This document shows, in pieces, positions 8,566 through 16,921 of a DNA stretch of 64,000 nt. The stretch is from NCBI RefSeq assembly GCF_008704425.1, contig NZ_CP023696.1, positions 6,302,501-6,366,500 on the forward strand, in the 5' to 3' direction. The number at the start of each line of letters is the position of its first letter. Position 1 is the first letter of the stretch. Position numbers and translations under genes: made by a program. This DNA is from Streptomyces fradiae ATCC 10745 = DSM 40063. Its GTDB lineage: Bacteria; Actinomycetota; Actinomycetes; Streptomycetales; Streptomycetaceae. The notes under the pieces were generated by a model. The model worked only from the letters and a program-made list of their open reading frames with translations. It searched no databases and was not told the DNA's origin.

Positions 8566-10248
8566 GTGGACCCGCTGTTCTCCTCCCTGCGGGGCTACCG
8601 GCGGCGGTGGCTCGGGCGGGACGCGCTCGCCGGGGCGACCGTGTGGGCGGTCCTGGTGCCCGAAGCGCTCGCCTACGCGACGATCGCCGGCGTCCCGCCC
8701 GTGGCCGGCCTCTACGCCGCGCCGGCGGCGCTGCTCCTCTACGCCGCCCTCGGCAGCTCCGCGCACCTGGTCGTCGGGCCGATGGCGGCGACGGCGGCGC
8801 TGTCGGCGGCGGTCGTCGGGGAGGCCGCCGACGGTTCGGGCGCGCGCTTCGCCGCGATGACGGCGGCCCTCGCCCTCACGGTGGGCGGGGCGGCGCTCCT
8901 CGGCGGAGCGCTGCGCCTGGGCTTCCTCGCGTCCTTCGTCTCCGAGCCGGTGATGAAGGGCTTCATCGTGGGCCTCGCGCTGACGATCATCGCGGGCCAG
9001 CTGCCGAAGCTGCTCGGCCTCGAGGGCGGGCCGGGGGACTTCTTCGAGAAGGTGTGGACCCTCGTCGGCGACCTCGGCGCCACCAGCGGCCTCACCGCCC
9101 TGGTGGGCGCCGGCGGCCTCGCCCTGATCCTCGCCCTCCGCAAGGCCGCCCCCGCCGTGCCCGGCTCGCTGGTCGCGGTGGCGCTGGGCATCGGCGCGTC
9201 CGCCGCCTTCGACCTGGCCGACCGGGGCGTCGACACCGTCGGCGACATCGCCGCCGGCCTCCCCCCGTTCGGCTTCCCCGACGTCTCGGCCGGCGACCTC
9301 GGCGCCCTCGCCGCCGGAAGCGCCGGTGTGCTGCTCGTCGCCTTCGCCGAGGGCCTCGGCGCGGCGAAGACCTACGCCGCCCGCGCCCACCGCGAGGTCG
9401 GCGCCGACCGCGAGCTCATCGGCCTCGGCGCCGCCAACCTGGGCGCCGGCCTGTCCGGCGGCATGGTCGTCAACGGCAGCCTCTCCAAGACGGCCGTCAA
9501 CTGGTCGGCGGGCGCCCGCACCCAGCTCTCCGGGATCGTCGCGGCGGCCCTCACCGTGCTCACCCTGCTCTTCCTCACCGGCCTCTTCGAACGGCTGCCC
9601 GAGGCGGTGCTCGCCGCGGTGGTGATCGCGGCGGTGGTCGAGCTCGTCGACATCCCCTCGCTGGTCGCCCTCCACCGCGTCTTCACGCACCGGCTCGGCC
9701 AGGCCTACGGCGTCGCCGCCCGGCCCGACTTCCTCGCCTCGGTGGCGGCGCTGCTCGGCGTGCTGGCCTTCGGCACCCTCCCCGGCCTCTTCATCGGCAT
9801 CACCGTCTCCCTGCTCCTGCTCCTCTACCGCTCCTCGCGCCCGGTCGTCAGCGAACTGGGGCGGCTGCCCGGCGACGGGCACTACGCCGCGCTCGACCGG
9901 CACCCCGAGAGCCGCAGGGTGCCGGGGGTGGCCGTGCTGCGCGTCGAGGGCGGCATCTACTTCGCCAACACCGACCGGATCCGCACCGAGGTGCGCGCGG
10001 CCGCCGCTCGCACGGGGGTGAAGGCCGTGGTCGTCGACGCGGAGACGGTCCCCTTCGTCGACGTCAGCGCCGTGCGCATGCTCGACGCCCTCGCCGCGGA
10101 GCTGAAGGCGGGCGGCACCCGGCTCCTGCTCGCCCGCGACGTGGGCCAGGTGCGGGACGTCCTGCGCACCGCCGATGCCAGGGCGGAGCTGATGCGGGTC
10201 CACCCCACCGTCCGGGAGGCGGTCGACGCGGCCCGGCGGGAGACGTGA
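8566..10248 (+). CDS. SulP-family inorganic anion transporter with STAS domain
   Basis: 560 residues from GTG 8566. The membrane domain begins with DALAGATVWAVLVPEALAYATIAG and contains the SulP signature region around GLYAAPAALLLYAALGSS. A cytosolic STAS domain occupies roughly the last 110 residues (VAVLRVEGGIYFANTDRIR, VVDAETVPFVDVSAVRML). Members move sulfate, bicarbonate or similar anions. It is probably co-transcribed with the exporter gene ending 8 bp upstream. Substrate not determinable. Confidence 0.9.
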   Translation: MDPLFSSLRGYRRRWLGRDALAGATVWAVLVPEALAYATIAGVPPVAGLYAAPAALLLYAALGSSAHLVVGPMAATAALSAAVVGEAADGSGARFAAMTAALALTVGGAALLGGALRLGFLASFVSEPVMKGFIVGLALTIIAGQLPKLLGLEGGPGDFFEKVWTLVGDLGATSGLTALVGAGGLALILALRKAAPAVPGSLVAVALGIGASAAFDLADRGVDTVGDIAAGLPPFGFPDVSAGDLGALAAGSAGVLLVAFAEGLGAAKTYAARAHREVGADRELIGLGAANLGAGLSGGMVVNGSLSKTAVNWSAGARTQLSGIVAAALTVLTLLFLTGLFERLPEAVLAAVVIAAVVELVDIPSLVALHRVFTHRLGQAYGVAARPDFLASVAALLGVLAFGTLPGLFIGITVSLLLLLYRSSRPVVSELGRLPGDGHYAALDRHPESRRVPGVAVLRVEGGIYFANTDRIRTEVRAAAARTGVKAVVVDAETVPFVDVSAVRMLDALAAELKAGGTRLLLARDVGQVRDVLRTADARAELMRVHPTVREAVDAARRET

Positions 10249-10434
10249 CGCACCCGGCGGACACGCCGGCCCGGACGGGGGCGGGTGCATCCGATCCCGG
10301 GTACCGGACGGAAACCACCTCGTAGGCCGCGCGGGGACCGTTCCCGCGGCCACCGCCCGGCCCCCGTGGCGGCCGGTGCGGCGGGAGGTCCGTGCGACGG
10401 CCCGCCCGGCATCCGGACATCCGGAGGTGTGATC

Positions 10435-10614
10435 ATGACGGAACCACTGCGCCGCCCGGGGGAGACGCCCCCCGTGGAGGGCTCGACCGCCGAGGCCCAC
10501 GAGGAGCGGCCGGACCGCGGCGTCTGGGAGCACCCGCGCATCTGGCTGGCCCTGATCCTGCTCGGCTGCGTGATCGTCGCCGCGTTCTTCGTCGCCCGGA
10601 TCGCGGGGCTCTGA
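10435..10614 (+). CDS. Small single-pass membrane protein, DUF6480-like
   Basis: 59 residues. The ATG at 10435 is chosen over an upstream in-frame start because of the strong GGAGG eight bases before it. The hydrophilic N-terminus contains PGETPPVE and is followed by one membrane helix near the C-terminus (IWLALILLGCVIVAAFFVAR). This layout matches DUF6480 peptides common in Streptomyces. Function unknown. Confidence 0.7.
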   Translation: MTEPLRRPGETPPVEGSTAEAHEERPDRGVWEHPRIWLALILLGCVIVAAFFVARIAGL

Positions 10615-10619
10615 CGACC

Positions 10620-10760
10620 GCGGGTCTGCGACCGGGACGCCGGGCCGCCGGGCCGCCAGGACGCCGGAACACCAAGTCGCCGGGCCGCCGGGACACCGGC
10701 ACACCGGGACACCGGCACACCGGGGCGCCGCGGCCCGCATCGAACGGCGGATCGGGGGCA
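10620..10760. repeat. Short degenerate direct repeats (CCGGGACAC type)
   Basis: Repeated CCGGGACACCGGCACA-like and GCCGGGCCGCC-like words fill the gap between the DUF6480 gene and tspO. No gene seen. Confidence 0.55.
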
Positions 10761-10800
10761 CCCGGCCCCCGCACGGCCACACGCCCGAGGAGGCACGCAG

Positions 10801-11307
10801 GTGACGGAGAGTACCCGGCAGGCCCGGCCGGCCCGCCGAGCCCAGGGCTGGCCCCTCCTGCTCCTGCTGCTCGCGCTCTGCTACGCGGTGGCCGCGGTGG
10901 GCGGCCTCGCCGCGTCCGACGCGGGGAGCACGTACCGCTCGCTCGACCGTCCCGCGTGGGCCCCGCCCCCGTGGCTGTTCGGCCCGGTGTGGACGGTGCT
11001 GTACGCCACCATCGCGGTCTCCGCCTGGCTCGTGCTGCGCCGCCGCCCCCTCGCCGAGAGCAGGGCCGAGGCCGCCCTGTGGAGCACGCAGCTCGCCCTG
11101 AACCTGGCCTGGACGCCGCTGTTCTTCGGCGCCGGCGAGTACGGCCTCGCGTTCCTCGACATCTGCCTGCTCCTGGCCGCCCTCGCCGCCACGATGCTGC
11201 TCTTCCGGCGCCGGAGCACGGCCGCCTTCCTCCTCCTCGTCCCGTACGCGCTGTGGGTCACCTACGCGGCGGCGCTCAACCTCGCCATCTGGCGCCTCAA
11301 CACCTGA
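10801..11307 (+). CDS. tspO: TspO/MBR family membrane protein
   Basis: 168 residues from GTG 10801. Five membrane helices are apparent and the TspO/MBR hallmark segments are present: WAPPPWLFGPVWTVLYATIA and the conserved helix LNLAWTPLFFGAGEYGLAF. Family members bind tetrapyrroles and influence porphyrin and stress responses. It is monocistronic; the next gene is convergent. Confidence 0.92.
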   Translation: MTESTRQARPARRAQGWPLLLLLLALCYAVAAVGGLAASDAGSTYRSLDRPAWAPPPWLFGPVWTVLYATIAVSAWLVLRRRPLAESRAEAALWSTQLALNLAWTPLFFGAGEYGLAFLDICLLLAALAATMLLFRRRSTAAFLLLVPYALWVTYAAALNLAIWRLNT

Positions 11308-11444
11308 CGTCCCGGCGCACGTGCGCCGGGGCCGCGCGGGCCGGACGGTGCCGGTCCGCACGGCCCCGGCGGGGACGTGGCGCCGCTGGTGCGCGGCGGC
11401 TGTCAGGGCTGGTCCGGAGCTGCTTCAGCGCCGCTCCGGGGCCA

Positions 11445-14414
11445 CTACTTCAGGTAGGGGCCGGCCGTGCCGATCTTCCCCGGGCCGTTCAGCACGTAGA
11501 CGCGGAGGTTGCCCTTGCCGGGCGCCGCGACGCTGAGCCGACCGTCGGTCACGGTGCGGGTGTCGCCGGTGACGGCGTCCCGGTAGGTGCCGTTGGGGAT
11601 GCCCGTGTAGGTGGCCGCGCCCGACACGGCGACGAGCGCGAAGCTGTCGGTGCCGCCTTCGGTGTACCGGCGCTTGAAGGCCATGTCGCCCGAGATGCCC
11701 TCCGTGGAGTACTGGCCCATCTGGAGGGCCGGGACGGCGCGGCGGATCTGGTTGAGCCGCTGCAGGTGCTTGACCAGCGGCTGGTCCAGGGTGGTGGCGA
11801 CCTGGCCGCTCGCCGACGCGACCGAGCCGAAGCCGGAGGCCGTGACGGAGCCGGCCAGGTGGTCGCCGAAGTAGGCGCGCCCCGTCGTGGCGAGCGGGCA
11901 GGTGGGCCCGCAGTCGATCTTCTTGCCCTTCTGGAACTCGATCTCCGAGCCGTAGTAGAGGGTGGGGATGCCGCGGAAGGTCCACATCAGCGACATGTTC
12001 TCGGCCCAGGCGTCGGTGCCGCCCGTGTACCGCTCGCTGCTCTTGTTGGGGCCGTAGTCGTGGCTGTCGACGTAGACGACGTTGTACGTGGCGTCGTTGA
12101 CGCTGTCGTCGGAGTCCTTGCCGTTGTGGAACGCGTTGTGCGCGTCGCCGAAGTTCATGTGCATGCGCATGTCGATGATGTGCATGCCGGAGAACCGGCT
12201 GCGGTCGGGGGTGCGGTAGGTGTTGCCGTCCAGGAAGGCGTTGGCCGAGGTCGGCTGGTTGGCCGTGCCCAGGCCGTTCTCGTGGTCGTACTGCTCCAGG
12301 GCCGCCTTCGCGTCGTCGGCGCTGTACTCCTTGCGTTCCTTCCAGGTGTAGAACTGCGCGGAGTGGTTGACGGAGCCGCGGTTCCACTTGTCGTTGACGA
12401 AGGCGGCGACCTCGCCGAAGACGAAGAAGTTCTTCGCGGCCTCGGCGCCGAAGCGCTGGGTGACGCGCTCCTGGATGGCGGGGAGGAAGCGGCGGTTCCA
12501 GGTCACGCGCGGGATGTGGACGGCCGTGTCGACCCGGAAGCCGTCCACGCCCATGTCGATGTACTTGTTGTAGGCGCCGATCAGGTAGTTCTGCACGGGC
12601 GCCGACTCGGTGTCGAAGTCGGCGAGGTCGTCGTGCAGCCAGCAGGAACGGGAGTCCTCGCCCTCCCAGTTGCCGATCCAGCAGTTGTGGTAGTACGCCT
12701 TCGGGAACATGCCCGACGTCGGGCTCGGCCACTGGCAGTTGTAGAGCGTGTACCCCTCGGGGCTCTTGCCGCCGGTGGGCTTGCCCCAGTTGAGGCAGGT
12801 GTTGCCGGACGGCTCGGCGGTGGACCAGAGGTCGCCGTTGTAGTACGACTTGCCGGACTTGGTCTCGACGGTGAGGCCGTCGTACTCGAAGCCCGGATTC
12901 TTCTCGTCGTACAGCCAGCTCCACTGGTTGTCCCGCACGCCGTACACGGTCGGCGTGAACAGTCCCTTGGCGCCCCAGCGGGAGCTGTGGTTGTAGACGA
13001 CGTCCTGGTAGATCTTCATGCCCTTGGCGTGGGCCGCGTTGATCAGGTCCTGGTAGCTCGCGCCGGCCGACTCCAGGCGGGCGTCGACCTTGTAGAAGTC
13101 GTAGCCGTGGTAGCCGTGGAAGTCGTAGTCGGAGCGGTTGAGGACGACCGGGGTGATCCAGACCGCCGAGAAGCCGAGGGCCTTGATGTAGTCGAGCCGC
13201 TCGACCAGGCCCTTGAAGTCACCGCGGAACATGGGGTCGTTGTTGGCGGCGTTGCCCGACCGCACGTGCTGGCTGCCGCCCCGGTTGTTGGAGCTGTCAC
13301 CGTCGTTGAAGCGGGCGGTCATGACGAAGTAGATCGGGTCCTTGCGCGGGTCCGTGCCCAGCGGGGCGCCCGTGGCGGGGGTGGGCGGCTTCTTGCCCGT
13401 GGTCGCCGTCGCCGCGGCGGAGGCGGCGGAGGTGTTCCCGGCCGCGTCCAGGGCCTTGACGGTGTAGGTGTAGGCGGTGTTCTCCTCCAGGCCCGTGTCG
13501 GAGAGCACGGTGGAGGTCACGTCGGTGACGGTGCTGCCCTCGGTGCCGCCGGTGCGGGTGACCTGGTAGCGGGTCACGCCGGTGTCGTCGTCGGCGGCGT
13601 TCCAGGTGACGACGACGGAGGTGCCGGTCGCGCTCGCCCGGACGCCCGTCGGGACGGTGGGCGCCTGGGTGTCGGGCGGCTCGGCGGCGCAGGGGTCGGG
13701 CGCGTTCGCGGTGACGGTGTTGTTCTTCACCGTGCTCGTGCCGGACTTCAGGGTGTAGTCCGCGCCGTTGTTGTTGTCCCAGATGCCGTTGCCGTTGTTG
13801 AAGGCCGCGGTCATCGAGGTGGCGGAGCCCAGGCCGACCGTCCGCTTCCACCAGCCGGTGCAGGCGGCCTCCATGCCCGTGCCGGGGACGGCGGTCCAGG
13901 AGCCGCCGGCGGGCCGGTAGTGCAGGTTGGCGGTGGTCCAGCCGAGGGCCTGCGTCGAGTAGTACACGGTCGCCTCGTTGCCGGGGCCCGTGCCGGAGCC
14001 GGCGCACGGGTCGCTGTGGGCGACCACGCCGTCCTTGACCGTGATGCTGCCGGCGCCCAGGTCGTAGTCCTGCCCGCCGTTGTTGTCCCAGACCCCCTTC
14101 CCGTTGTTGAAGGCGGCCTTGAGGCCCTGGGCGGAGCCCAGGTCGACGGTCAGCTTCACCCAGTCCGTGCAGGCGGCCTGCATACGGGCGCCGGGCACGG
14201 CCGTCCAGGTCCCGCCGTCGGGGGCGTAGTGGAGGTAGTGGTCCGTCCAGCCCTTCGTCTTGGTGTAGTAGAAGACCGTGGCCGAGGCGGCGGCTTCGGG
14301 GGCCGGCGCGGCGGCGGCCACGGGGGTCGTGGGCGGGGTGAGTGGCAGGGCGAGGATGCCCGCGGCGAGGGCTCCTGCCGCCCAGGGGCGGGCGAGGGAG
14401 CGGCGGCGTCTCAT
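11445..14414 (-). CDS. Secreted multidomain alpha-amylase (GH13) with two starch-binding modules and FnIII
   Basis: 989 residues from the ATG at 14414, chosen because CTGGAG precedes it and the signal peptide (MRRRRSLARP..., cleavage near residue 44) follows at once. Two CBM25/26-like modules (about 45-135 and 147-238, each with a VFYYT/VYYST start and a conserved FNNGxGxWDNN) are followed by one fibronectin III domain (250-342), a GH13 barrel (355-885) and a C-terminal beta domain (890-985). Catalytic residues are D629 (GVDGFRVDT), E668 (FGEVA) and D786 (VDSHD); DVVYNHS is conserved region I. The protein should degrade extracellular starch. CTTGCAG repeats and a hexanucleotide repeat lie upstream. 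A decayed amylase and an amylase inhibitor are neighbours. Confidence 0.93.
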   Translation of the reverse strand: MRRRRSLARPWAAGALAAGILALPLTPPTTPVAAAAPAPEAAASATVFYYTKTKGWTDHYLHYAPDGGTWTAVPGARMQAACTDWVKLTVDLGSAQGLKAAFNNGKGVWDNNGGQDYDLGAGSITVKDGVVAHSDPCAGSGTGPGNEATVYYSTQALGWTTANLHYRPAGGSWTAVPGTGMEAACTGWWKRTVGLGSATSMTAAFNNGNGIWDNNNGADYTLKSGTSTVKNNTVTANAPDPCAAEPPDTQAPTVPTGVRASATGTSVVVTWNAADDDTGVTRYQVTRTGGTEGSTVTDVTSTVLSDTGLEENTAYTYTVKALDAAGNTSAASAAATATTGKKPPTPATGAPLGTDPRKDPIYFVMTARFNDGDSSNNRGGSQHVRSGNAANNDPMFRGDFKGLVERLDYIKALGFSAVWITPVVLNRSDYDFHGYHGYDFYKVDARLESAGASYQDLINAAHAKGMKIYQDVVYNHSSRWGAKGLFTPTVYGVRDNQWSWLYDEKNPGFEYDGLTVETKSGKSYYNGDLWSTAEPSGNTCLNWGKPTGGKSPEGYTLYNCQWPSPTSGMFPKAYYHNCWIGNWEGEDSRSCWLHDDLADFDTESAPVQNYLIGAYNKYIDMGVDGFRVDTAVHIPRVTWNRRFLPAIQERVTQRFGAEAAKNFFVFGEVAAFVNDKWNRGSVNHSAQFYTWKERKEYSADDAKAALEQYDHENGLGTANQPTSANAFLDGNTYRTPDRSRFSGMHIIDMRMHMNFGDAHNAFHNGKDSDDSVNDATYNVVYVDSHDYGPNKSSERYTGGTDAWAENMSLMWTFRGIPTLYYGSEIEFQKGKKIDCGPTCPLATTGRAYFGDHLAGSVTASGFGSVASASGQVATTLDQPLVKHLQRLNQIRRAVPALQMGQYSTEGISGDMAFKRRYTEGGTDSFALVAVSGAATYTGIPNGTYRDAVTGDTRTVTDGRLSVAAPGKGNLRVYVLNGPGKIGTAGPYLK

Positions 14415-14427
14415 GCGCGTCTCCAGA

Positions 14428-14457
14428 ATGCGGATGCGGATGCGGATGCGGATGCGG
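14428..14457. repeat. Five perfect ATGCGG hexanucleotide repeats in the amylase leader
   Basis: Five copies in tandem, ending 13 bases upstream of the amylase ATG (gene on the minus strand). This places a slippage-prone tract next to the ribosome-binding site. Confidence 0.8.
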
Positions 14458-14545
14458 TCGTGGGGAGTGGCTCTTTCGTGCGGGACGCCGACTGCGACCT
14501 TGACGCGCCTCGAGGTCTCCCGGGTCCGTACCCGCGATGCGCCAC

Positions 14546-14574
14546 CTTGCGGAGCTTGCAGCAACATCTTGCAG
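14546..14574. promoter_or_regulatory. CTTGCAG direct repeats (MalR/Reg1-type amylase operator)
   Basis: CTTGCAG occurs at 14555-14561 and 14568-14574, with a variant CTTGCGG at 14546-14552. Directly repeated CTTGCAG-type words are known operator elements of streptomycete amylase promoters (maltose regulator MalR/Reg1). Here they lie between the divergent amylase gene and amylase pseudogene. Confidence 0.6.
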
Positions 14575-14846
14575 GTCCCCGGAGGTTACTCGTACATGAC
14601 AGGGGCGTAAAGGGTTCGCGCGCCCGCGTTCACCGCCGCGCTCCGCGGTGGGGCGATCCCCACAGGTCGGGGCGGTGCCGAGACGCTCTCGCGGCGCCCG
14701 CACGGAGCTTTCGCACCGTCACATCCCCGGGCTGGGCAGCGCCTTCCCGGTGTGGTCGAACGTGCAACCGATGTGCGCGTGAAGGGTTGACCGGGGGCGG
14801 GGCGGCTCGTGCGGTCTCGACCGCAAGGAACCGCTGACGTGTTGCG

Positions 14847-14858
14847 GCAAGAGCTTGC
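14847..14858. promoter_or_regulatory. GCAAG/CTTGC inverted repeat before the amylase pseudogene
   Basis: GCAAGAGCTTGC holds two half-sites like those of the CTTGCAG operator, in inverted orientation, about 60 bases ahead of the relic start. It may be a leftover MalR-type site of the decayed amylase. Confidence 0.35.
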
Positions 14859-14919
14859 GCAGGACCTGTCGGGCACGGCGCGTTGCCGCGGGAGGGCCTC
14901 TCGTCCGCATCAGTGGATC

Positions 14920-15817
14920 AGGAGGAACCACGGCCGGCAGGACCACGGCCGCGCTCGCCCTCTTGCGGGAGCCGCTCCGGTCGTCACGGCGCCCGGGACC
15001 GCGGAGGCGGACGCCCAACGAGCGGGTCCAGGGCCCGCAGTGGTGGACCGCGTACCAGCCCGTCAGCTACGGGATCGCCACCAGGCCGGGCGACCGCACC
15101 GCCTTCAAGCGCATGATCGACACGTGTCACGCCGCCGGAGTCGAGGTCGTCGTGGACACGGTCATCAACCACCTGGCCGACAGCGCCGGCACCGGGACCG
15201 GCGACTCCCCCTGGCGCGAGATCGCCGGCATGGTGGGCTTCCGCAACACCGCCGGCGGCGCGGCCGTGACCCACTGGTGGGACAACGGCGGCAACGCCGT
15301 CGCCTTCGGCCGCGGCGGCAAGGCGTACGCGTGATCAATCGCGGGTCCGGCTCGCTGCACCGCACCTTCCAGACGTCGCTGCCCGCCGGCACGTACTGCG
15401 ACGTCCAGAGCGGCAGGCCGGTCACCGTGGACGGCGCCGGCCGGTTCACCGCGAACCTCGGTGCCGACACCGCCCTCGCCCTGCACACCGGGGCGACCAG
15501 CTGCACCGGGCCCCGGCCCGGTGACGGGACCGGAGCCTCGTTCCACGTCGACGCCGCCACGGCCTGGGCGAGCGGATCCACGTGACCGGCGGCCATCCCG
15601 CACTCGGCGGCTGGAACCCGGCCGACGCGCTCGCGCTCGACCCGGCGGCCTCCCCCACCTGGAAGCTCGACGTCGCCCTCCCGGCCGGAACCGCCTTCGC
15701 GTACAAGTTCCTCGCAAGGACGCCTCCGGCGACGTCGCCTGGGAGAGCGGCGCCAACCGCACGGCCACCGTCCCGTCCGGCGGCCCGACCCTGCTGAGCG
15801 ACACCCGGCGGAGCTGA
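14920..15817 (+). pseudogene. Decayed secreted alpha-amylase with C-terminal CBM20
   Basis: Fragments of a typical streptomycete GH13 amylase occur in order but in three frames. After an AGGAGG site (14920-14925) comes a damaged signal peptide without an ATG, then [14 protein letters not shown] and [18 protein letters not shown] (conserved region I). A large internal deletion follows, removing most of the catalytic barrel, and the sequence resumes at [10 protein letters not shown] and [17 protein letters not shown]. Stops or frame changes fall near 15334, 15585 and 15715. The last part, [19 protein letters not shown] to [12 protein letters not shown], is a CBM20 starch-binding domain. The nucleophile and acid/base regions are gone, so it cannot be active. 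It is divergent to the intact amylase. Confidence 0.85.
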
Positions 15818-16259
15818 CGCCCGGGAGCTCCCCCGGTGCCGTACGTCCCACGAGGTGCCCGTGCCGCCCCCGGCGCGGGCGCCTCCGCGTCGGGGGACCG
15901 GCGACCCGGTCCGGCTGCGGGACGATCGCTTTCGGACGACTCGCGAACGCTCCGCCCCTCGCCTCACGTGTTCGCTTGTCGATGGCGCAGGAGGCGGTGG
16001 CAAGAGGTGGACCAGCCACTTCATCCGACGGAAACCCCACCGGACCCTGCGGTTCACCGACGGCGCCATGACGGCCCTCTCCGTCGCGCGACCCTCCTTC
16101 ACCCCCCTGACCTGGCATGACATGGGAAGCGAACAGTGCCAGGCCCGTCGGGAGGCGGCCTGACGGCCGGCCGCGCTGGCTGCCGAAAAACCTCTCATGC
16201 CGAGTCGAGCCCCGCATACGCTGCCGGTGTCAGTTCGGCAAGTGAAGGGGGATCCAGTG
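15818..16259. other. Intergenic region before the amylase inhibitor
   Basis: No convincing gene. The 3' end carries the AAGGGGG ribosome-binding site of the inhibitor gene. Confidence 0.5.
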
Positions 16260-16589
16260 ATGAAGCGTTACATGCGTTCAACTCTTGTGGTCGGCGCGGC
16301 GGTTCTGGCCCTGGCGGCACCCGGTACGGCCGCCCACGCCGTCTCCCCGGCGAGCGCGGCGGACTCCACGGTCGCACCCGCGTGCGTGGCCTTCAGCGCG
16401 AGCTGGCGCTACACGTTCGTGACCAACGACTGCTCCACCACCCACACGGTGAGGGTCGTGTACGGCGACGGGACACAGGTTCCCTGCCGCGAGGTGGCGC
16501 CGGGAGCCACGGCGACCTTCCCGGGGTACGGGACCACGGGGAACACGGTCGAGGGCCTGGCCCTGTGCACCGAGGCCGGCGCCGCCTGA
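16260..16589 (+). CDS. Secreted alpha-amylase inhibitor, tendamistat family
   Basis: 109 residues from ATG 16260 (AAGGGGG upstream; an adjacent GTG three bases earlier is possible). A signal peptide ends near residue 27-34. The mature part matches tendamistat/Haim-type inhibitors: the amylase-contacting triplet W49-R50-Y51, then TVRVVYGDGT and CREVAPG. Four cysteines, C42, C58, C76 and C103, fit the two disulfides of the family (C42 is 16 residues from C58 and 7 from the Trp, as in tendamistat). It should bind and block alpha-amylases, classically animal-type ones. It sits beside an intact and a broken amylase gene. Confidence 0.88.
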   Translation: MKRYMRSTLVVGAAVLALAAPGTAAHAVSPASAADSTVAPACVAFSASWRYTFVTNDCSTTHTVRVVYGDGTQVPCREVAPGATATFPGYGTTGNTVEGLALCTEAGAA

Positions 16590-16670
16590 CGCGATGCCGG
16601 AACGGAGGAGCGGCGCGGGGCCCGCGACCGTGACGCGCGGCCGGCGCCCGCAGCGCACGGCCCGTACGAC

Positions 16671-16708
16671 GGGAGGCCGTGCCGCGGAGCACCGCGGCAC
16701 GGCCTCCC
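16671..16708. terminator. Perfect bidirectional hairpin terminator
   Basis: A 17-bp perfect stem (16671-16687 with 16692-16708) and a 4-nt loop AGCA lie between the convergent inhibitor and DUF397 genes. Confidence 0.9.
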
Positions 16709-16717
16709 GGCCGTCGC

Positions 16718-16921
16718 TCAGGTGGCGTCCCGCCCCAGGCCCGCGACGAACCCGGACCAGACGTCCGGCGCGAACACGAGCCGGGGACCGCCGCGTTCCT
16801 TGGAGTCCCGCACGTGCACGGCGACCGCGCCGGAGGCGACCTCGACGCATTCACCGCCCTCGTCACCGCTGTAGCTGCTCTTGGACCAGACCAGTCGCGC
16901 GGAATCTTGCATGGTGTTCAT
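16718..16921 (-). CDS. DUF397 domain protein
   Basis: 67 residues from the ATG at 16921. It has the family pattern WSKSSYSGDEGGECVEVA, then VHVRDSKERGGPRLVF and WSGFVAG. Its start overlaps the stop of the XRE gene (ATGA), the usual pairing in actinomycetes. DUF397 proteins act with their XRE partner in developmental and antibiotic control, and some pairs have been described as toxin-antitoxin-like. Confidence 0.93.
   Translation of the reverse strand: MNTMQDSARLVWSKSSYSGDEGGECVEVASGAVAVHVRDSKERGGPRLVFAPDVWSGFVAGLGRDAT

Noticed and set aside
8410-11361. 983-codon minus-strand frame across the SulP, DUF6480 and TspO genes
   Set aside because: Covers three recognisable plus-strand genes and their gaps; composition artefact.
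10392-14837. 1481-codon plus-strand frame opposite the amylase
   Set aside because: Antisense shadow of the GH13 gene, low-complexity Val/Gly/Arg.
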